A stretch of 41,372 nt of DNA from a virus, in the IMG/VR virus record IMGVR_UViG_3300009285_001154, positions 1-41,372 of that record. The stretch is one strand, 5' to 3'. Of the stretch, positions 6,653-12,767 are shown piece after piece. The position numbers and the translations under genes were made by a program. Position 1 is the first letter of the stretch. The number at the start of each line of letters is the position of its first letter. Under the pieces are notes generated by a model. The model saw only the letters and a list, made by a program, of their open reading frames with translations, made no database searches and was not told the origin of the DNA.

Positions 6653-6835
6653 TTATCTAAGTCCTCCCGATTGGTAAGCCTTTTGGATGTCTACCGTCAT
6701 GGGACGGTCTTCAACCAAGGGTTTGACCAAGCTAGGGTTCCCGTATAACAGAAGCATAAAAGCTCCCGCTACGATCACATCAAATAACGCTAGAACCCAG
6801 ATAGCTATTGATAGCTTCTGAATAGATTTCTTCAT
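6653..6835 (-). CDS. small single-pass membrane protein
   Basis: 60 residues from ATG 6835, which follows AGGGAGAG; the longer frame to 6886 lies within the preceding gene. One transmembrane helix (about residues 9-30) and a C-terminal polar tail (DRPMTVDIQKAYQSGGLR). No family recognised. It follows the winged-helix gene by 8 bases. Confidence 0.6.
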   Translation of the reverse strand: MKKSIQKLSIAIWVLALFDVIVAGAFMLLLYGNPSLVKPLVEDRPMTVDIQKAYQSGGLR

Positions 6836-6843
6836 AACTCTCC

Positions 6844-7134
6844 CTATATGAGGCTGTTTTGCCCCCTTGTAATTAAGCGATAACATTCTTGCTGCTTTCC
6901 GAATGACGAAGTGGTGAAGCCGTGGTATTCAATAACTCCTTTAGCCCTCAACTCTTTTAACCTTCCTGAAACTCGGTTAGGGGTATATCCCAGGTGTTTG
7001 CAGATATTTTCACAACTGGCGGGGATACTCCGCCCCTCTAAGTGTCTGATCGCCGAGGCCACCTCGTATTGCCGATCTCCTAAATTTAGGTCGTAGTATG
7101 AGATTATGCTGGTGTGGGAAACGTCAGTTTTCAT
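6844..7134 (-). CDS. winged helix-turn-helix DNA-binding protein
   Basis: 96 residues. The region 17-80 reads as a winged helix: helix 1 DRQYEVASAIRHLEG, helix 2 CENICKHLG, recognition helix TPNRVSGRLKELRAKGVIEYHG and a wing leading to CYRLI. This MarR/IclR-like layout fits a transcription regulator or a replication accessory factor. It is the only clear regulator in the leftward operon and so a candidate to bind the palindrome at 8411-8427; that link is inference. Overlaps the upstream gene by 11 bases. Confidence 0.7.
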   Translation of the reverse strand: MKTDVSHTSIISYYDLNLGDRQYEVASAIRHLEGRSIPASCENICKHLGYTPNRVSGRLKELRAKGVIEYHGFTTSSFGKQQECYRLITRGQNSLI

Positions 7135-7486
7135 ATTCTTGTATTTTCTCCTTTACTTTGTCGATTATTTTTTCCATCTGTTGTGAGTAGTAAGTGGAAA
7201 ATTCCGTGTCCGAACCTGACTTTTGATGTAGTACATAGAGCGCGCCCCGTAACCGCGAGCTGGCGGTCTTCCTCTCTACCTCACTTTTCGTTTCAACTAT
7301 CTCTGGGAATTCCTCGTCCTGGGGCTGGATTAACATATCACAAACGATGTCTTGCAGGTCAAAAATCACTCCCCGCTCGTCTTTGTTAAGCTCTGGGGTG
7401 CTGACCCTAAAGGATACGCCGTTGTTTTTACTCTTAGCGGTGATGCTTCCGATAACGGCTGATGGTAGGTGGATGGCTTTGATCAT
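7124..7486 (-). CDS. unknown protein next to ERF/Rad52-like gene
   Basis: 120 residues, not recognised. The N-terminal part is beta-rich (MIKAIHLPSAVIGSITAKSK, then GVSFRVSTPEL), the C-terminal third is helical with a terminal coiled coil (YYSQQMEKIIDKVKEKIQEYEN). It starts at a TAA-T-ATG junction with the recombination gene and has no Shine-Dalgarno, so it is probably translated by reinitiation. Position suggests a recombination or DNA-repair partner. Confidence 0.6.
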   Translation of the reverse strand: MIKAIHLPSAVIGSITAKSKNNGVSFRVSTPELNKDERGVIFDLQDIVCDMLIQPQDEEFPEIVETKSEVERKTASSRLRGALYVLHQKSGSDTEFSTYYSQQMEKIIDKVKEKIQEYEN

Positions 7487-7487
7487 A

Positions 7488-7949
7488 TTATTTTACAAAA
7501 TAAGGCTTGTGGCTTCTATCTTTAGAGCAAAAGTATCCCTTCCAGCTCTTACCCTCGGCGGTTGTGCCTGTTTTGTAGATAGTCTCTGATCCACATTGTT
7601 TACAGGGTACTCTAACCCCGTCAAAGTTCTCATCTGTTTTTGGTTCGGGGATCTTTCTCATCTCCTCGGCACTAGCTATTCCGTTGGTTGTCTCGTATCC
7701 GGCGAAAGCAAGGGCGCGCCCGACTGCGCTAGTCTCGGCGACCTCCCAGGGACTTTCCTTTTCTAGTGTCTTACTAGGATTGGCGGCACTGATGCCGGTG
7801 AAAGTACCCTTCTTGGTCGTTATGGTGGCTTTGATGACCACTGGCTCGCTAAAGAGTACCTCGGTACTTACACCCGTTAGGTCGTCCCCTGCGGCCAGTA
7901 CGCGCTCTGCTACGGTGTTATACGACTTACCGTGAATCTGTATCGGCAT
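7488..7949 (-). CDS. ERF/Rad52-like single-strand annealing protein (putative) with zinc ribbon
   Basis: 153 residues. The N-terminal domain (1-100) has the pattern of a phage family often annotated as ssDNA-binding or annealing proteins: NTVAERVL near the start, alternating strands, then PWEVAETSAVGRALAFAGYE (68-86) and IASAEEM. The ETSAVGRAL segment plays the part of the conserved RRYAL-type motif of ERF relatives. A C-terminal ribbon with CKQCG (116-120) and C141 could bind zinc. Start supported by AAGGAGAACAACC. With NinG it suggests a phage recombination module. Family recall is moderate, so function is provisional. Confidence 0.5.
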   Translation of the reverse strand: MPIQIHGKSYNTVAERVLAAGDDLTGVSTEVLFSEPVVIKATITTKKGTFTGISAANPSKTLEKESPWEVAETSAVGRALAFAGYETTNGIASAEEMRKIPEPKTDENFDGVRVPCKQCGSETIYKTGTTAEGKSWKGYFCSKDRSHKPYFVK

Positions 7950-8079
7950 GGTTGTTCTCCTTTACGAATTTAGTAACAAAGTTGATAACATCTAAGTTTT
8001 TACTGTTGTTAGCTTCTTCTTGTAGTTTAAGAAGAACTTGTAATTTAGCTAGGAACGCTTTGGCTTCGAGTAAGTTCAT
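7927..8079 (-). CDS. 50-residue helical protein
   Basis: Small ORF starting at ATG 8079 behind AGGAGA (6 nt) and overlapping the 3' end of the acidic gene upstream by 4 bases and the next gene by 23 bases. The product is a leucine- and lysine-rich helix (MNLLEAKAFLAKLQVLLKLQ and onwards). Its coding sequence contains the ribosome-binding site of the ERF-like gene, so translation of the two is likely coupled. Confidence 0.6.
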   Translation of the reverse strand: MNLLEAKAFLAKLQVLLKLQEEANNSKNLDVINFVTKFVKENNHADTDSR

Positions 8080-8360
8080 GACCAGTCTCCTGTTAATTGA
8101 TGATAATCATGTTGTTCCCAATCTTCTAATAGGTCGTCAGTGTCTCCAGCTTCTTCGCTTGAGTCGTCGTCTTCATCAGTCTCGATATTAACTTCGTGGG
8201 ATATTTCTTTAACTATAGAGGGGTCGATCTTTTGAGCGATGGTGGGATCAAGATCGGTGTCGTCAAGATCTTCTAAGAGTTTATCGGCTGGGTCTACAAA
8301 CTTCCCGTACATTTTCTCGTATTCCTCGGTTGTGGTGGGGACTGGGTAGACATCGCTCAT
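8076..8360 (-). CDS. acidic protein, first gene of the leftward operon
   Basis: 94 residues with a strongly acidic C-terminal half (TDEDDDSSEEAGDTDDLLEDWEQHD region). As the promoter-proximal leftward gene it should be made first after infection. Small, very acidic early proteins often mimic DNA or bind host polymerase or nucleases; that is only a hypothesis here. An AAAGGTC motif, part of an 11-base direct repeat, lies before the ATG. Confidence 0.65.
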   Translation of the reverse strand: MSDVYPVPTTTEEYEKMYGKFVDPADKLLEDLDDTDLDPTIAQKIDPSIVKEISHEVNIETDEDDDSSEEAGDTDDLLEDWEQHDYHQLTGDWS

Positions 8361-8364
8361 ATCT

Positions 8365-8375
8365 TTGACCTTTCA
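8365..8375. repeat. direct repeat copy 1, TTGACCTTTCA
   Basis: The same 11 bases recur at 8471-8481. The copies flank the divergent promoters about 50 bases either side of the palindrome. Copy 1 covers the ribosome-binding region of the leftward acidic gene. Possible half-operators since they share TTGAC with the palindrome. Confidence 0.45.
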
Positions 8376-8398
8376 TGTAAAGATAAGTAATTAACCAG

Positions 8399-8427
8399 AT
8401 AATACCAACTTTGACAACACTTGTCAA
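8399..8427 (-). promoter_or_regulatory. leftward sigma70-type promoter
   Basis: Read on the minus strand: -35 TTGACA (8427-8422), a 17-bp spacer, and -10 TATTAT (8404-8399). The -35 is a perfect consensus and lies inside the palindrome at 8411-8427. Drives the whole leftward block from the gene at 8360; the leader is about 30 nt. Confidence 0.75.
8411..8427. promoter_or_regulatory. palindromic operator TTGACAACACTTGTCAA
   Basis: Perfect 7-bp inverted repeat with a 3-bp centre. Both half-sites double as -35 elements of the divergent promoters, so a dimeric protein bound here would block both. The 10-bp half-site centre spacing fits one helical turn. The regulator is not identified; the winged-helix protein at 6844-7134 is the only obvious candidate in the window. 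Confidence 0.65.
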
Positions 8428-8451
8428 GCCCCTATTGTGATCTGATATAAT
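8421..8451 (+). promoter_or_regulatory. rightward extended -10 promoter
   Basis: TGA-TATAAT (8443-8451) is a perfect extended -10. The best -35 is TTGTCA (8421-8426), with a rather long 19-bp spacer, so the extended -10 probably does most of the work. Predicted start near 8458, leaving a leader of about 130 nt before the gene at 8588. Confidence 0.7.
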
Positions 8452-8470
8452 TACGGCAGATCAACTCATG

Positions 8471-8481
8471 TTGACCTTTCA
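8471..8481. repeat. direct repeat copy 2, TTGACCTTTCA
   Basis: Exact copy of 8365-8375, here in the rightward leader. It overlaps a small inverted repeat TCAACtcatGTTGA (8461-8474). Confidence 0.45.
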
Positions 8482-8486
8482 CCACT

Positions 8487-8507
8487 GGGGAGCTTAGGCT
8501 CCCTTTT
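8487..8507 (+). terminator. terminator-like hairpin in the rightward leader (possible attenuator)
   Basis: GGGAGC-TTAG-GCTCCC (8488-8503) followed by TTTT, about 30 nt after the predicted start of the rightward transcript and 80 nt before its first gene. The U-run is short, so termination would be partial. An ATG-TAA minimal ORF (8512-8517) comes straight after. The rest of 8361-8587 holds the divergent promoters and no gene. Confidence 0.5.
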
Positions 8508-8587
8508 GGTATGTAATGGGTATGGTTGACAGTCTCCCAAAAAAGTGGTTAAGTGGAGTAGTTAATTGATAGATGGAGGACAGAGAG

Positions 8588-8767
8588 ATGGAAGTACAAA
8601 ACTTTCCTAAACCCAAGAAAATACCCTTTAAGTGTCCGGTCTGTAACGGATTCGGGACTCTTAAGTACGGGGCGATTACCTGTCAAGCCTGTGGGGGCAA
8701 GGGGTATGTAGTTGTTAATCAAGATGGACAGATGGAGGATCAAGATGGACAACCAGGGATGGATTAA
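8588..8767 (+). CDS. small DnaJ-type zinc-finger protein
   Basis: 59 residues from ATG 8588 (GGAGG 8 nt upstream; ATG 8573 is alternative). Two CxxCxGxG motifs, CPVCNGFG (16-23) and CQACGGKG (32-39), make one DnaJ cysteine-rich module, as in many phage zinc proteins. The C-terminal tail is repetitive (GQMEDQDGQPGMD), mirrored in the DNA by repeated GATGGA units. First gene of the rightward operon, immediately before and overlapping the replisome organizer, so an accessory role in replication is plausible. Confidence 0.7.
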   Translation: MEVQNFPKPKKIPFKCPVCNGFGTLKYGAITCQACGGKGYVVVNQDGQMEDQDGQPGMD

Positions 8768-9455
8768 ATTACATAGGTCAATTGTTGATTGGGAATGGTT
8801 TGATGATGCGAACACCCTATCCCTATGGATTCACCTTTTACTAAAAGCAAACTACAAAGACAGCACTTGGCATGGGATTGAGATTAAGAGGGGATCGATG
8901 GTGGCTGGCAGGATAGAGTTATCTAAAATGACTGGTATATCAGAACAATCAATCCGCACATCACTAGCCAAGCTAAAATCAACCAACAATATAACCATCA
9001 AGTCAACCAATAAATATAGCGTTATATCAATCAATAACTATAATCTCTACCAAGACACTAACCAGCTAGATAACCAGCAACTAACCAGCAATCAACCAGC
9101 AACTAACCACGTACTAAGAAGTAAAGAAGGTAAGAAAGAAAAGAATATATATGGATCGCTCTCTTCTTTGAATGAGGAAGTGTATGGGGACATAGCCAAA
9201 CAATACTCAGCATCTCTTAAAAGTGTAGCTGGACTCGGAGAGGAGTTGAGGTTGTACTGCGAGTCTAAGGGTAAGAAGTATGCCAATTACAAGTCTGCAT
9301 TGCAAAACTGGACTCGGAGGGCCATTGAGGTTAAGAAGATTACCAAGATAGCCAGTAATCCAGTCCCAGATGACGACCCCGACTACGACCCCGAAATAGC
9401 CAAACAAAACCTCGAGAAATTAAGGGAGATGAAGAAAAATGTACTCGGAATCTGA
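8745..9455 (+). CDS. replisome organizer / DnaD-like replication initiation protein
   Basis: 236 residues from ATG 8745, which has GGAGG 6 nt upstream; ATG 8712 lacks one. Residues 5-102 form the N-terminal winged helix of phage replisome organizers (GWIKLHRSIVDWEWF, then WIHLLLKANY, MVAGRIELSKMTGISEQSIR, YSVISINNYNLYQ). A polar linker rich in N, Q and T follows. The C-terminal domain (150-193) ends in KKYANYKSALQNWTRRA, the DnaD/DnaB_2 YxxxxxxWxRR-type signature. Such proteins bind the phage origin and recruit the host helicase; no phage helicase is visible here. The N/Q-rich, repetitive middle is also the kind of sequence in which an origin may lie. Confidence 0.8.
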   Translation: MDNQGWIKLHRSIVDWEWFDDANTLSLWIHLLLKANYKDSTWHGIEIKRGSMVAGRIELSKMTGISEQSIRTSLAKLKSTNNITIKSTNKYSVISINNYNLYQDTNQLDNQQLTSNQPATNHVLRSKEGKKEKNIYGSLSSLNEEVYGDIAKQYSASLKSVAGLGEELRLYCESKGKKYANYKSALQNWTRRAIEVKKITKIASNPVPDDDPDYDPEIAKQNLEKLREMKKNVLGI

Positions 9456-9639
9456 TATTACAAGGGCCGCAGGATTAGCCAAGTGGCTCATTGAGAAGAA
9501 GAATACCAAGTCTAGCGCGGCATACTTAATCGCTTGCCGTAAATATAACTTGCCACCAGTTACAGGTAGGGAGCTGGTACGAAAGGAATACCAGAAGATT
9601 AAAGGGATAGACCCAAACCAAATAAGTCTATTGCAATAA
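9439..9639 (+). CDS. small basic protein after the replisome organizer
   Basis: 66 residues overlapping the previous gene by 17 bases. Helical, basic, with a segment AGLAKWLIEKKNTKSSAAYLIACRKYN that could be a helix-turn-helix, and a C-terminal KEYQKIKG. Possibly a helicase-loader substitute or DNA-binding partner by position only; no family recognised. Confidence 0.6.
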   Translation: MYSESDITRAAGLAKWLIEKKNTKSSAAYLIACRKYNLPPVTGRELVRKEYQKIKGIDPNQISLLQ

Positions 9640-9659
9640 CTACATCATTATGGTATACT
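9631..9659 (+). promoter_or_regulatory. promoter giving a leaderless transcript
   Basis: -35 TTGCAA (9631-9636), 17-bp spacer, extended -10 TGG-TATACT (9651-9659). The ATG of the next gene is at 9667, 7 nt after the -10 box, so the predicted start site is at or one base before the A of ATG. It overlaps the stop of the gene at 9639. Confidence 0.65.
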
Positions 9660-9666
9660 ACTAGAT

Positions 9667-9939
9667 ATGACCTGGAAGCCCCCAAGCTATACCTTAACCC
9701 CTAAAGAGAGAACCCTGATCAATAACTTTGGAGAGAAACCCAAGCGAGAGAAGAGAAGCTGGGAACTCCCCTCACTCAAACCCAAGAAGTATTATCCTCG
9801 ACGCAAAAAGATTATCATTACAGAACAAATGAACGAAGAATTTAACAAGGAATGGGAACAAGCCAAGAAGACTTGGGAGTGGCACAACAACAACCTAGCA
9901 GTTAATCAATCAATAGGAGACACCCATGACACCAACTAA
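9667..9939 (+). CDS. small basic protein, leaderless
   Basis: 90 residues. N-terminal half proline- and lysine-rich (KPKREKRSWELPSLKPKKYYPRRKK), C-terminal half helical with several tryptophans (EEFNKEWEQAKKTWEWHNNN). Not recognised. There is no room for a Shine-Dalgarno between the predicted transcription start and the ATG. Its stop overlaps the next gene's start. Confidence 0.6.
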   Translation: MTWKPPSYTLTPKERTLINNFGEKPKREKRSWELPSLKPKKYYPRRKKIIITEQMNEEFNKEWEQAKKTWEWHNNNLAVNQSIGDTHDTN

Positions 9940-10240
9940 CGCTAAGTGGGAGGAGGAGTTTTCTAAGAAGTTTGTTCACAAGGGAGAAGTGGGAGGAAGT
10001 TTTGAGGTGGCTGGGGAAGATGCAGAAGAAATAAAATCATTTATACGTAAGGCACTCCTAGAACGGGAGAGAGAGTTGATTAGAGTTGTAGAAAAATGGA
10101 TAGAGGAAAGCGGAAATCCTCCAGAAGATAAATTCTATGGAATAGGTGAAGCTGAGGTGGCTTATCGTGGCTACTGTCACATTATAGGAAATCAAATATT
10201 AGAGGCTCTCAAAGCCCAATCACTACTGAGGGACAAATGA
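9926..10240 (+). CDS. unknown small protein
   Basis: 104 residues, overlapping the previous gene by 14 bases and with AGGAGA upstream. A central helix FIRKALLERERELIRVVEKWIEE and a C-terminal helix IIGNQILEALKAQ. Its helical ERERE segment recalls the leftward protein at 4172-4549. No function assigned. Confidence 0.6.
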   Translation: MTPTNAKWEEEFSKKFVHKGEVGGSFEVAGEDAEEIKSFIRKALLERERELIRVVEKWIEESGNPPEDKFYGIGEAEVAYRGYCHIIGNQILEALKAQSLLRDK

Positions 10241-10569
10241 GTATGACAGATAAAGCAACTATAGACTCACAACTTAAAAACAAAATCATTCTCGTATGGA
10301 ACGAGATAATAGTCGCTGCACAAACCACTAACGGAGAAGATAATAAACTACCCCAAGCATATGAAAAATTCAAATCCCTCCTCCTAGAAGTAGTGAGAGA
10401 GGTGCACGAGGACTACAAAGAAGCACAAGATGACCACAACAGGCTAGTTAGAGAGCTTGATGTGTTGATGAACGGAGACGGAGCGGCGAAACAAGCAAGT
10501 TTATGCGACATCGTAGCACAGTTTCCTAAATGGAAATTAGAGCAACTCGAGAAAGTGAGGGGATTGTGA
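10237..10569 (+). CDS. unknown helical protein upstream of terminase
   Basis: 110 residues, ATGA overlap with the gene before. Predicted mostly helical with a coiled-coil middle (FKSLLLEVVREVHEDYKEAQDDHNRLV region). Last gene before the terminase operon; the promoter for terminase begins immediately after its stop. Confidence 0.6.
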   Translation: MSMTDKATIDSQLKNKIILVWNEIIVAAQTTNGEDNKLPQAYEKFKSLLLEVVREVHEDYKEAQDDHNRLVRELDVLMNGDGAAKQASLCDIVAQFPKWKLEQLEKVRGL

Positions 10570-10572
10570 GGG

Positions 10573-10581
10573 TGATATAAT
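10573..10581 (+). promoter_or_regulatory. extended -10 promoter giving a leaderless terminase transcript
   Basis: TGA-TATAAT directly before the terminase small subunit gene: six bases separate the -10 box from the ATG at 10588, so the expected transcription start falls on the A of ATG. No -35 match is visible at 16-18 bp; the extended -10 should compensate. Confidence 0.7.
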
Positions 10582-10587
10582 ATACTC

Positions 10588-10995
10588 ATGCCAAAGGTAA
10601 AACCTAGCGCAATAATTACCGCAGATTTCCCGCAAAGTGTCGCACAGTTTAATCCCACAGCCTCAATGAAAGTTTGGCTTGATACAGCAATAAATTTAGC
10701 AACAGATTCACCAGCAGAAATAGCAGAAGAGAGTAACCTCAGTAGACAGGGATGGTACAAATGGCTTGATATACCAGGCTTTGAGGATTGGTACTTCGAA
10801 AATTACAGACAAAAGCGCAGACGTTGGCTACCAAAATTAGATAAGATTGGTATGGAAAACGCCCAGAACGGCAAATATGATTTCTGGAAGGATATGAATA
10901 AGAAGGCGGGGGAGATTTTAGATGGAGTTTCCACCAATGTTCAGGTCAACGTGTTAAACCAAATCAAGAGCGACAAGGATAAGTATGGGATATAG
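10588..10995 (+). CDS. terS: terminase small subunit (putative), leaderless
   Basis: 135 residues directly before the terminase ATPase gene and overlapping it by 11 bases. Residues 40-60 make a helix-turn-helix (SPAEIAEESNLSRQGWYKWL), as in small terminase subunits that recognise the packaging site. The rest is helical and basic (NYRQKRRRWLPKL), with a C-terminal segment suited to contact the large subunit. The call depends on the HTH plus gene order; no catalytic motif is expected. Confidence 0.75.
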   Translation: MPKVKPSAIITADFPQSVAQFNPTASMKVWLDTAINLATDSPAEIAEESNLSRQGWYKWLDIPGFEDWYFENYRQKRRRWLPKLDKIGMENAQNGKYDFWKDMNKKAGEILDGVSTNVQVNVLNQIKSDKDKYGI

Positions 10996-11776
10996 CCCCG
11001 GATACCGACAGTTTATTGAGGACAGGTTATCAATTGTGGATAAGTCAGGCGAACTCGTAGACTTTATCCCCAATAAGATACAACTCAAATACCTAGAGGA
11101 GGGGACGGGAAAAGACATTATCCTTAAAGCACGCCAACAGGGATTCTCAAGTTTAATTCTTGCTATCTTTACCGCCGACTTTATTCTAAAAGAAAACAGC
11201 CGAAGTGTAATCGTGGCTGATATAGCCGATAACGCGATGGAACTCTTAGATCGTGTGAAGCTCTATCTTGAGTCCTACGGAGAGAAAACAGGAGCACCTA
11301 TCCCACTTAAGTATAATTCCAAGTACGAGCTTTACAATGAGACCAACAGGGCCCGGTATACCATAGGAACGGCAGACAAGACAGACTTCGGGCGATCTAA
11401 AACTATTACTAATTTACACTTATCCGAGTTTGCCTTTTACCGTGACGCAGAAAGACTACTGGCCGGGGTGATGCAAGCAGTGGTCCCCGAAGGAAGAGTG
11501 ATTATTGAGACCACAGCTAACGGGTTTAACTTCTTTAAAAACTACTGGGATGATTCCGAGCGGGGAGAAACAGGATTCAAGCCTTTATTCTTTAAGGCGA
11601 GTGAGTTTTATGATCCAGAATTCCTAGCAGTTAAAAAGAGAGACCTAGGAAGACTCTATGTACAGGAGTATCCTGACAATTTCCTAGAGGCGTTTGTGAC
11701 ATCGGGCGAGAGCTACTTTGACAAAGCCAGTTTAGCTACTTACTTACAGGAGACATCAAGTGCTAAAGAGATATAG
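10985..11776 (+). CDS. terL: large terminase, ATPase half (split gene)
   Basis: 263 residues corresponding to the N-terminal motor domain of a Terminase_6-type large subunit. Walker A-like KARQQGFSS (48-56), Walker B NLHLSEFAF (143-151), and the coupling motif IIETTANG (173-180) are in order. It powers DNA translocation into the prohead. The frame ends with TAG at 11774-11776 before the nuclease domain, which is encoded by the next, overlapping gene. AAGGATAAGT precedes the ATG. A single large subunit would be near 480 residues; the two products together make about that. Confidence 0.88.
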   Translation: MGYSPGYRQFIEDRLSIVDKSGELVDFIPNKIQLKYLEEGTGKDIILKARQQGFSSLILAIFTADFILKENSRSVIVADIADNAMELLDRVKLYLESYGEKTGAPIPLKYNSKYELYNETNRARYTIGTADKTDFGRSKTITNLHLSEFAFYRDAERLLAGVMQAVVPEGRVIIETTANGFNFFKNYWDDSERGETGFKPLFFKASEFYDPEFLAVKKRDLGRLYVQEYPDNFLEAFVTSGESYFDKASLATYLQETSSAKEI

Positions 11777-12404
11777 AAACCTAGACCACGGAGAGTTTAT
11801 TGTCGTCGGGGTTGATACTGCCGCCGGGGGAACAGACTATTGTGCAGCTCAATTCCTCTCTAAGACCAAACTAGATGTTCCGATTGTCTATCACAAGCAC
11901 ACTCTAGCCACCGAGATGACTCCCACCCTACAACAAGAGCTAGAAAGAATCTATGACGTTACTCAGGTAGCGCCCGTGGTAGCCTACGAAAACAACAACG
12001 GAGGGATATTCGAGTTAGAGAGATTGGCTTCACTCAACCGACTCAACAAGTATAAGATCTTTACTATGCCTCAGTACGGAGCTATCCAGAACGGACAACC
12101 AACCAAGTTAGGATGGTCCACCAATACAGCAACCCGACCCAAAATGCTCACCGATCTCAAAGAGTGTATCGATGGGCATTTAATTAGACTCTACGACAAA
12201 AAAACAATAGAAGAAATGTTTTCATTCATTGTTGTGCAGGGGACTACTACTTGGAAAGCCCAGGCTGAACAGGGCGGACACGACGATTTGGTCATGAGTT
12301 TAGCTATAGCATGGCAGCTCTACCAGTCAGAACAAGCCCCACAAGCGATTTGGCGAGCACCAATTTCGGATATTAGCAATAAAAACTGGGGGATTGGACG
12401 ATAA
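11760..12404 (+). CDS. terL: large terminase, RNase H-like nuclease half (split gene)
   Basis: 214 residues starting with GTG at 11760, behind AGGAGA at 8 nt. It carries the three acidic positions of the packaging nuclease: VVGVDTAAGG (D19), VVAYENNNGG (E77) and GGHDDLVMS (D175/D176). It cuts concatemeric DNA at packaging start and finish. The overlap with the ATPase gene is 17 bases in a different frame. A ribosome-binding site at the right distance supports two polypeptides rather than a sequencing error, although a +1 frameshift would also join them. The stop overlaps the next ATG (TAATG). Confidence 0.88.
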   Translation: MLKRYRNLDHGEFIVVGVDTAAGGTDYCAAQFLSKTKLDVPIVYHKHTLATEMTPTLQQELERIYDVTQVAPVVAYENNNGGIFELERLASLNRLNKYKIFTMPQYGAIQNGQPTKLGWSTNTATRPKMLTDLKECIDGHLIRLYDKKTIEEMFSFIVVQGTTTWKAQAEQGGHDDLVMSLAIAWQLYQSEQAPQAIWRAPISDISNKNWGIGR

Positions 12405-12694
12405 TGAACTCACTGCCTACCATAGTCGAACCCCAAACCAACGATGAAAGGTTCCTACAGGTCCTCATGCAAGGCGACCCAGAACTGGCAAGAGTCTATG
12501 CGTATATCAGAGAGACCAACTTTAACACAGCCATTCTCCCTCCACTCATCAGAACTCTAAGTAACTTAGCTATGGGCACAGGGTTTGGGAAGGTGCAGAT
12601 ATTTATGGAGTCAAGGGTTATTACAGCCATTAAACCAGAAGAATCAAACAAGGTTAATTTGCCCGTAGTTGACGATTCGGTAGAAAGTGTATAA
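12404..12694 (+). CDS. unknown protein between terminase and portal
   Basis: 96 residues, one-base overlap with the terminase nuclease gene. Mostly helical: FLQVLMQGDPELARVYAYIR and a second helix ending with TAIKPEESNK. No family recognised. A head-assembly role is likely from position only. A promoter overlaps its stop codon. Confidence 0.6.
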   Translation: MNSLPTIVEPQTNDERFLQVLMQGDPELARVYAYIRETNFNTAILPPLIRTLSNLAMGTGFGKVQIFMESRVITAIKPEESNKVNLPVVDDSVESV

Positions 12695-12697
12695 TAT
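12669..12697 (+). promoter_or_regulatory. promoter upstream of portal gene
   Basis: -35 TTGACG (12669-12674) with either TATAAT at 12690-12695 (15-bp spacer) or TAATAT at 12692-12697 (17-bp spacer). It overlaps the stop of the gene at 12694. The transcript would start near 12702 and run into the hairpin at 12729 before the portal ATG. Confidence 0.55.
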
Positions 12698-12728
12698 AAA
12701 CTAAATCAGTCCGAAACCTAGAAGGTAG

Positions 12729-12762
12729 AGACTCTCACAAATTATTGTGGGGGTCTTTTTTT
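12729..12762 (+). terminator. terminator-like hairpin immediately before the portal ATG
   Basis: A 12-bp stem (12729-12740 with 12745-12756, two G-T pairs) with loop ATTA, running straight into seven T. AGAAGG (12720-12725) stands just 5' of the stem and the ATG at 12768 just 3' of the U-tract. By itself it has the form of an intrinsic terminator; its place between promoter and gene makes it a possible attenuator or structural bridge. Confidence 0.7.
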
Positions 12763-12767
12763 GTACT

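Noticed and set aside
3078-8360. Lysogeny module
   Set aside because: No integrase, excisionase or CI-type repressor; the single winged-helix protein is not enough.
8521-8554. TTGACA at 8526 as the -35 of a second rightward promoter
   Set aside because: The bases 17 downstream are TTAAGT, a poor -10; no other good -10 at 16-18 bp.
12695-12767. Hammerhead-like or riboswitch RNA before portal (contains GTCCGAAACC)
   Set aside because: The CUGANGA core and matching stems of a hammerhead are missing; only the terminator-like hairpin is supported.
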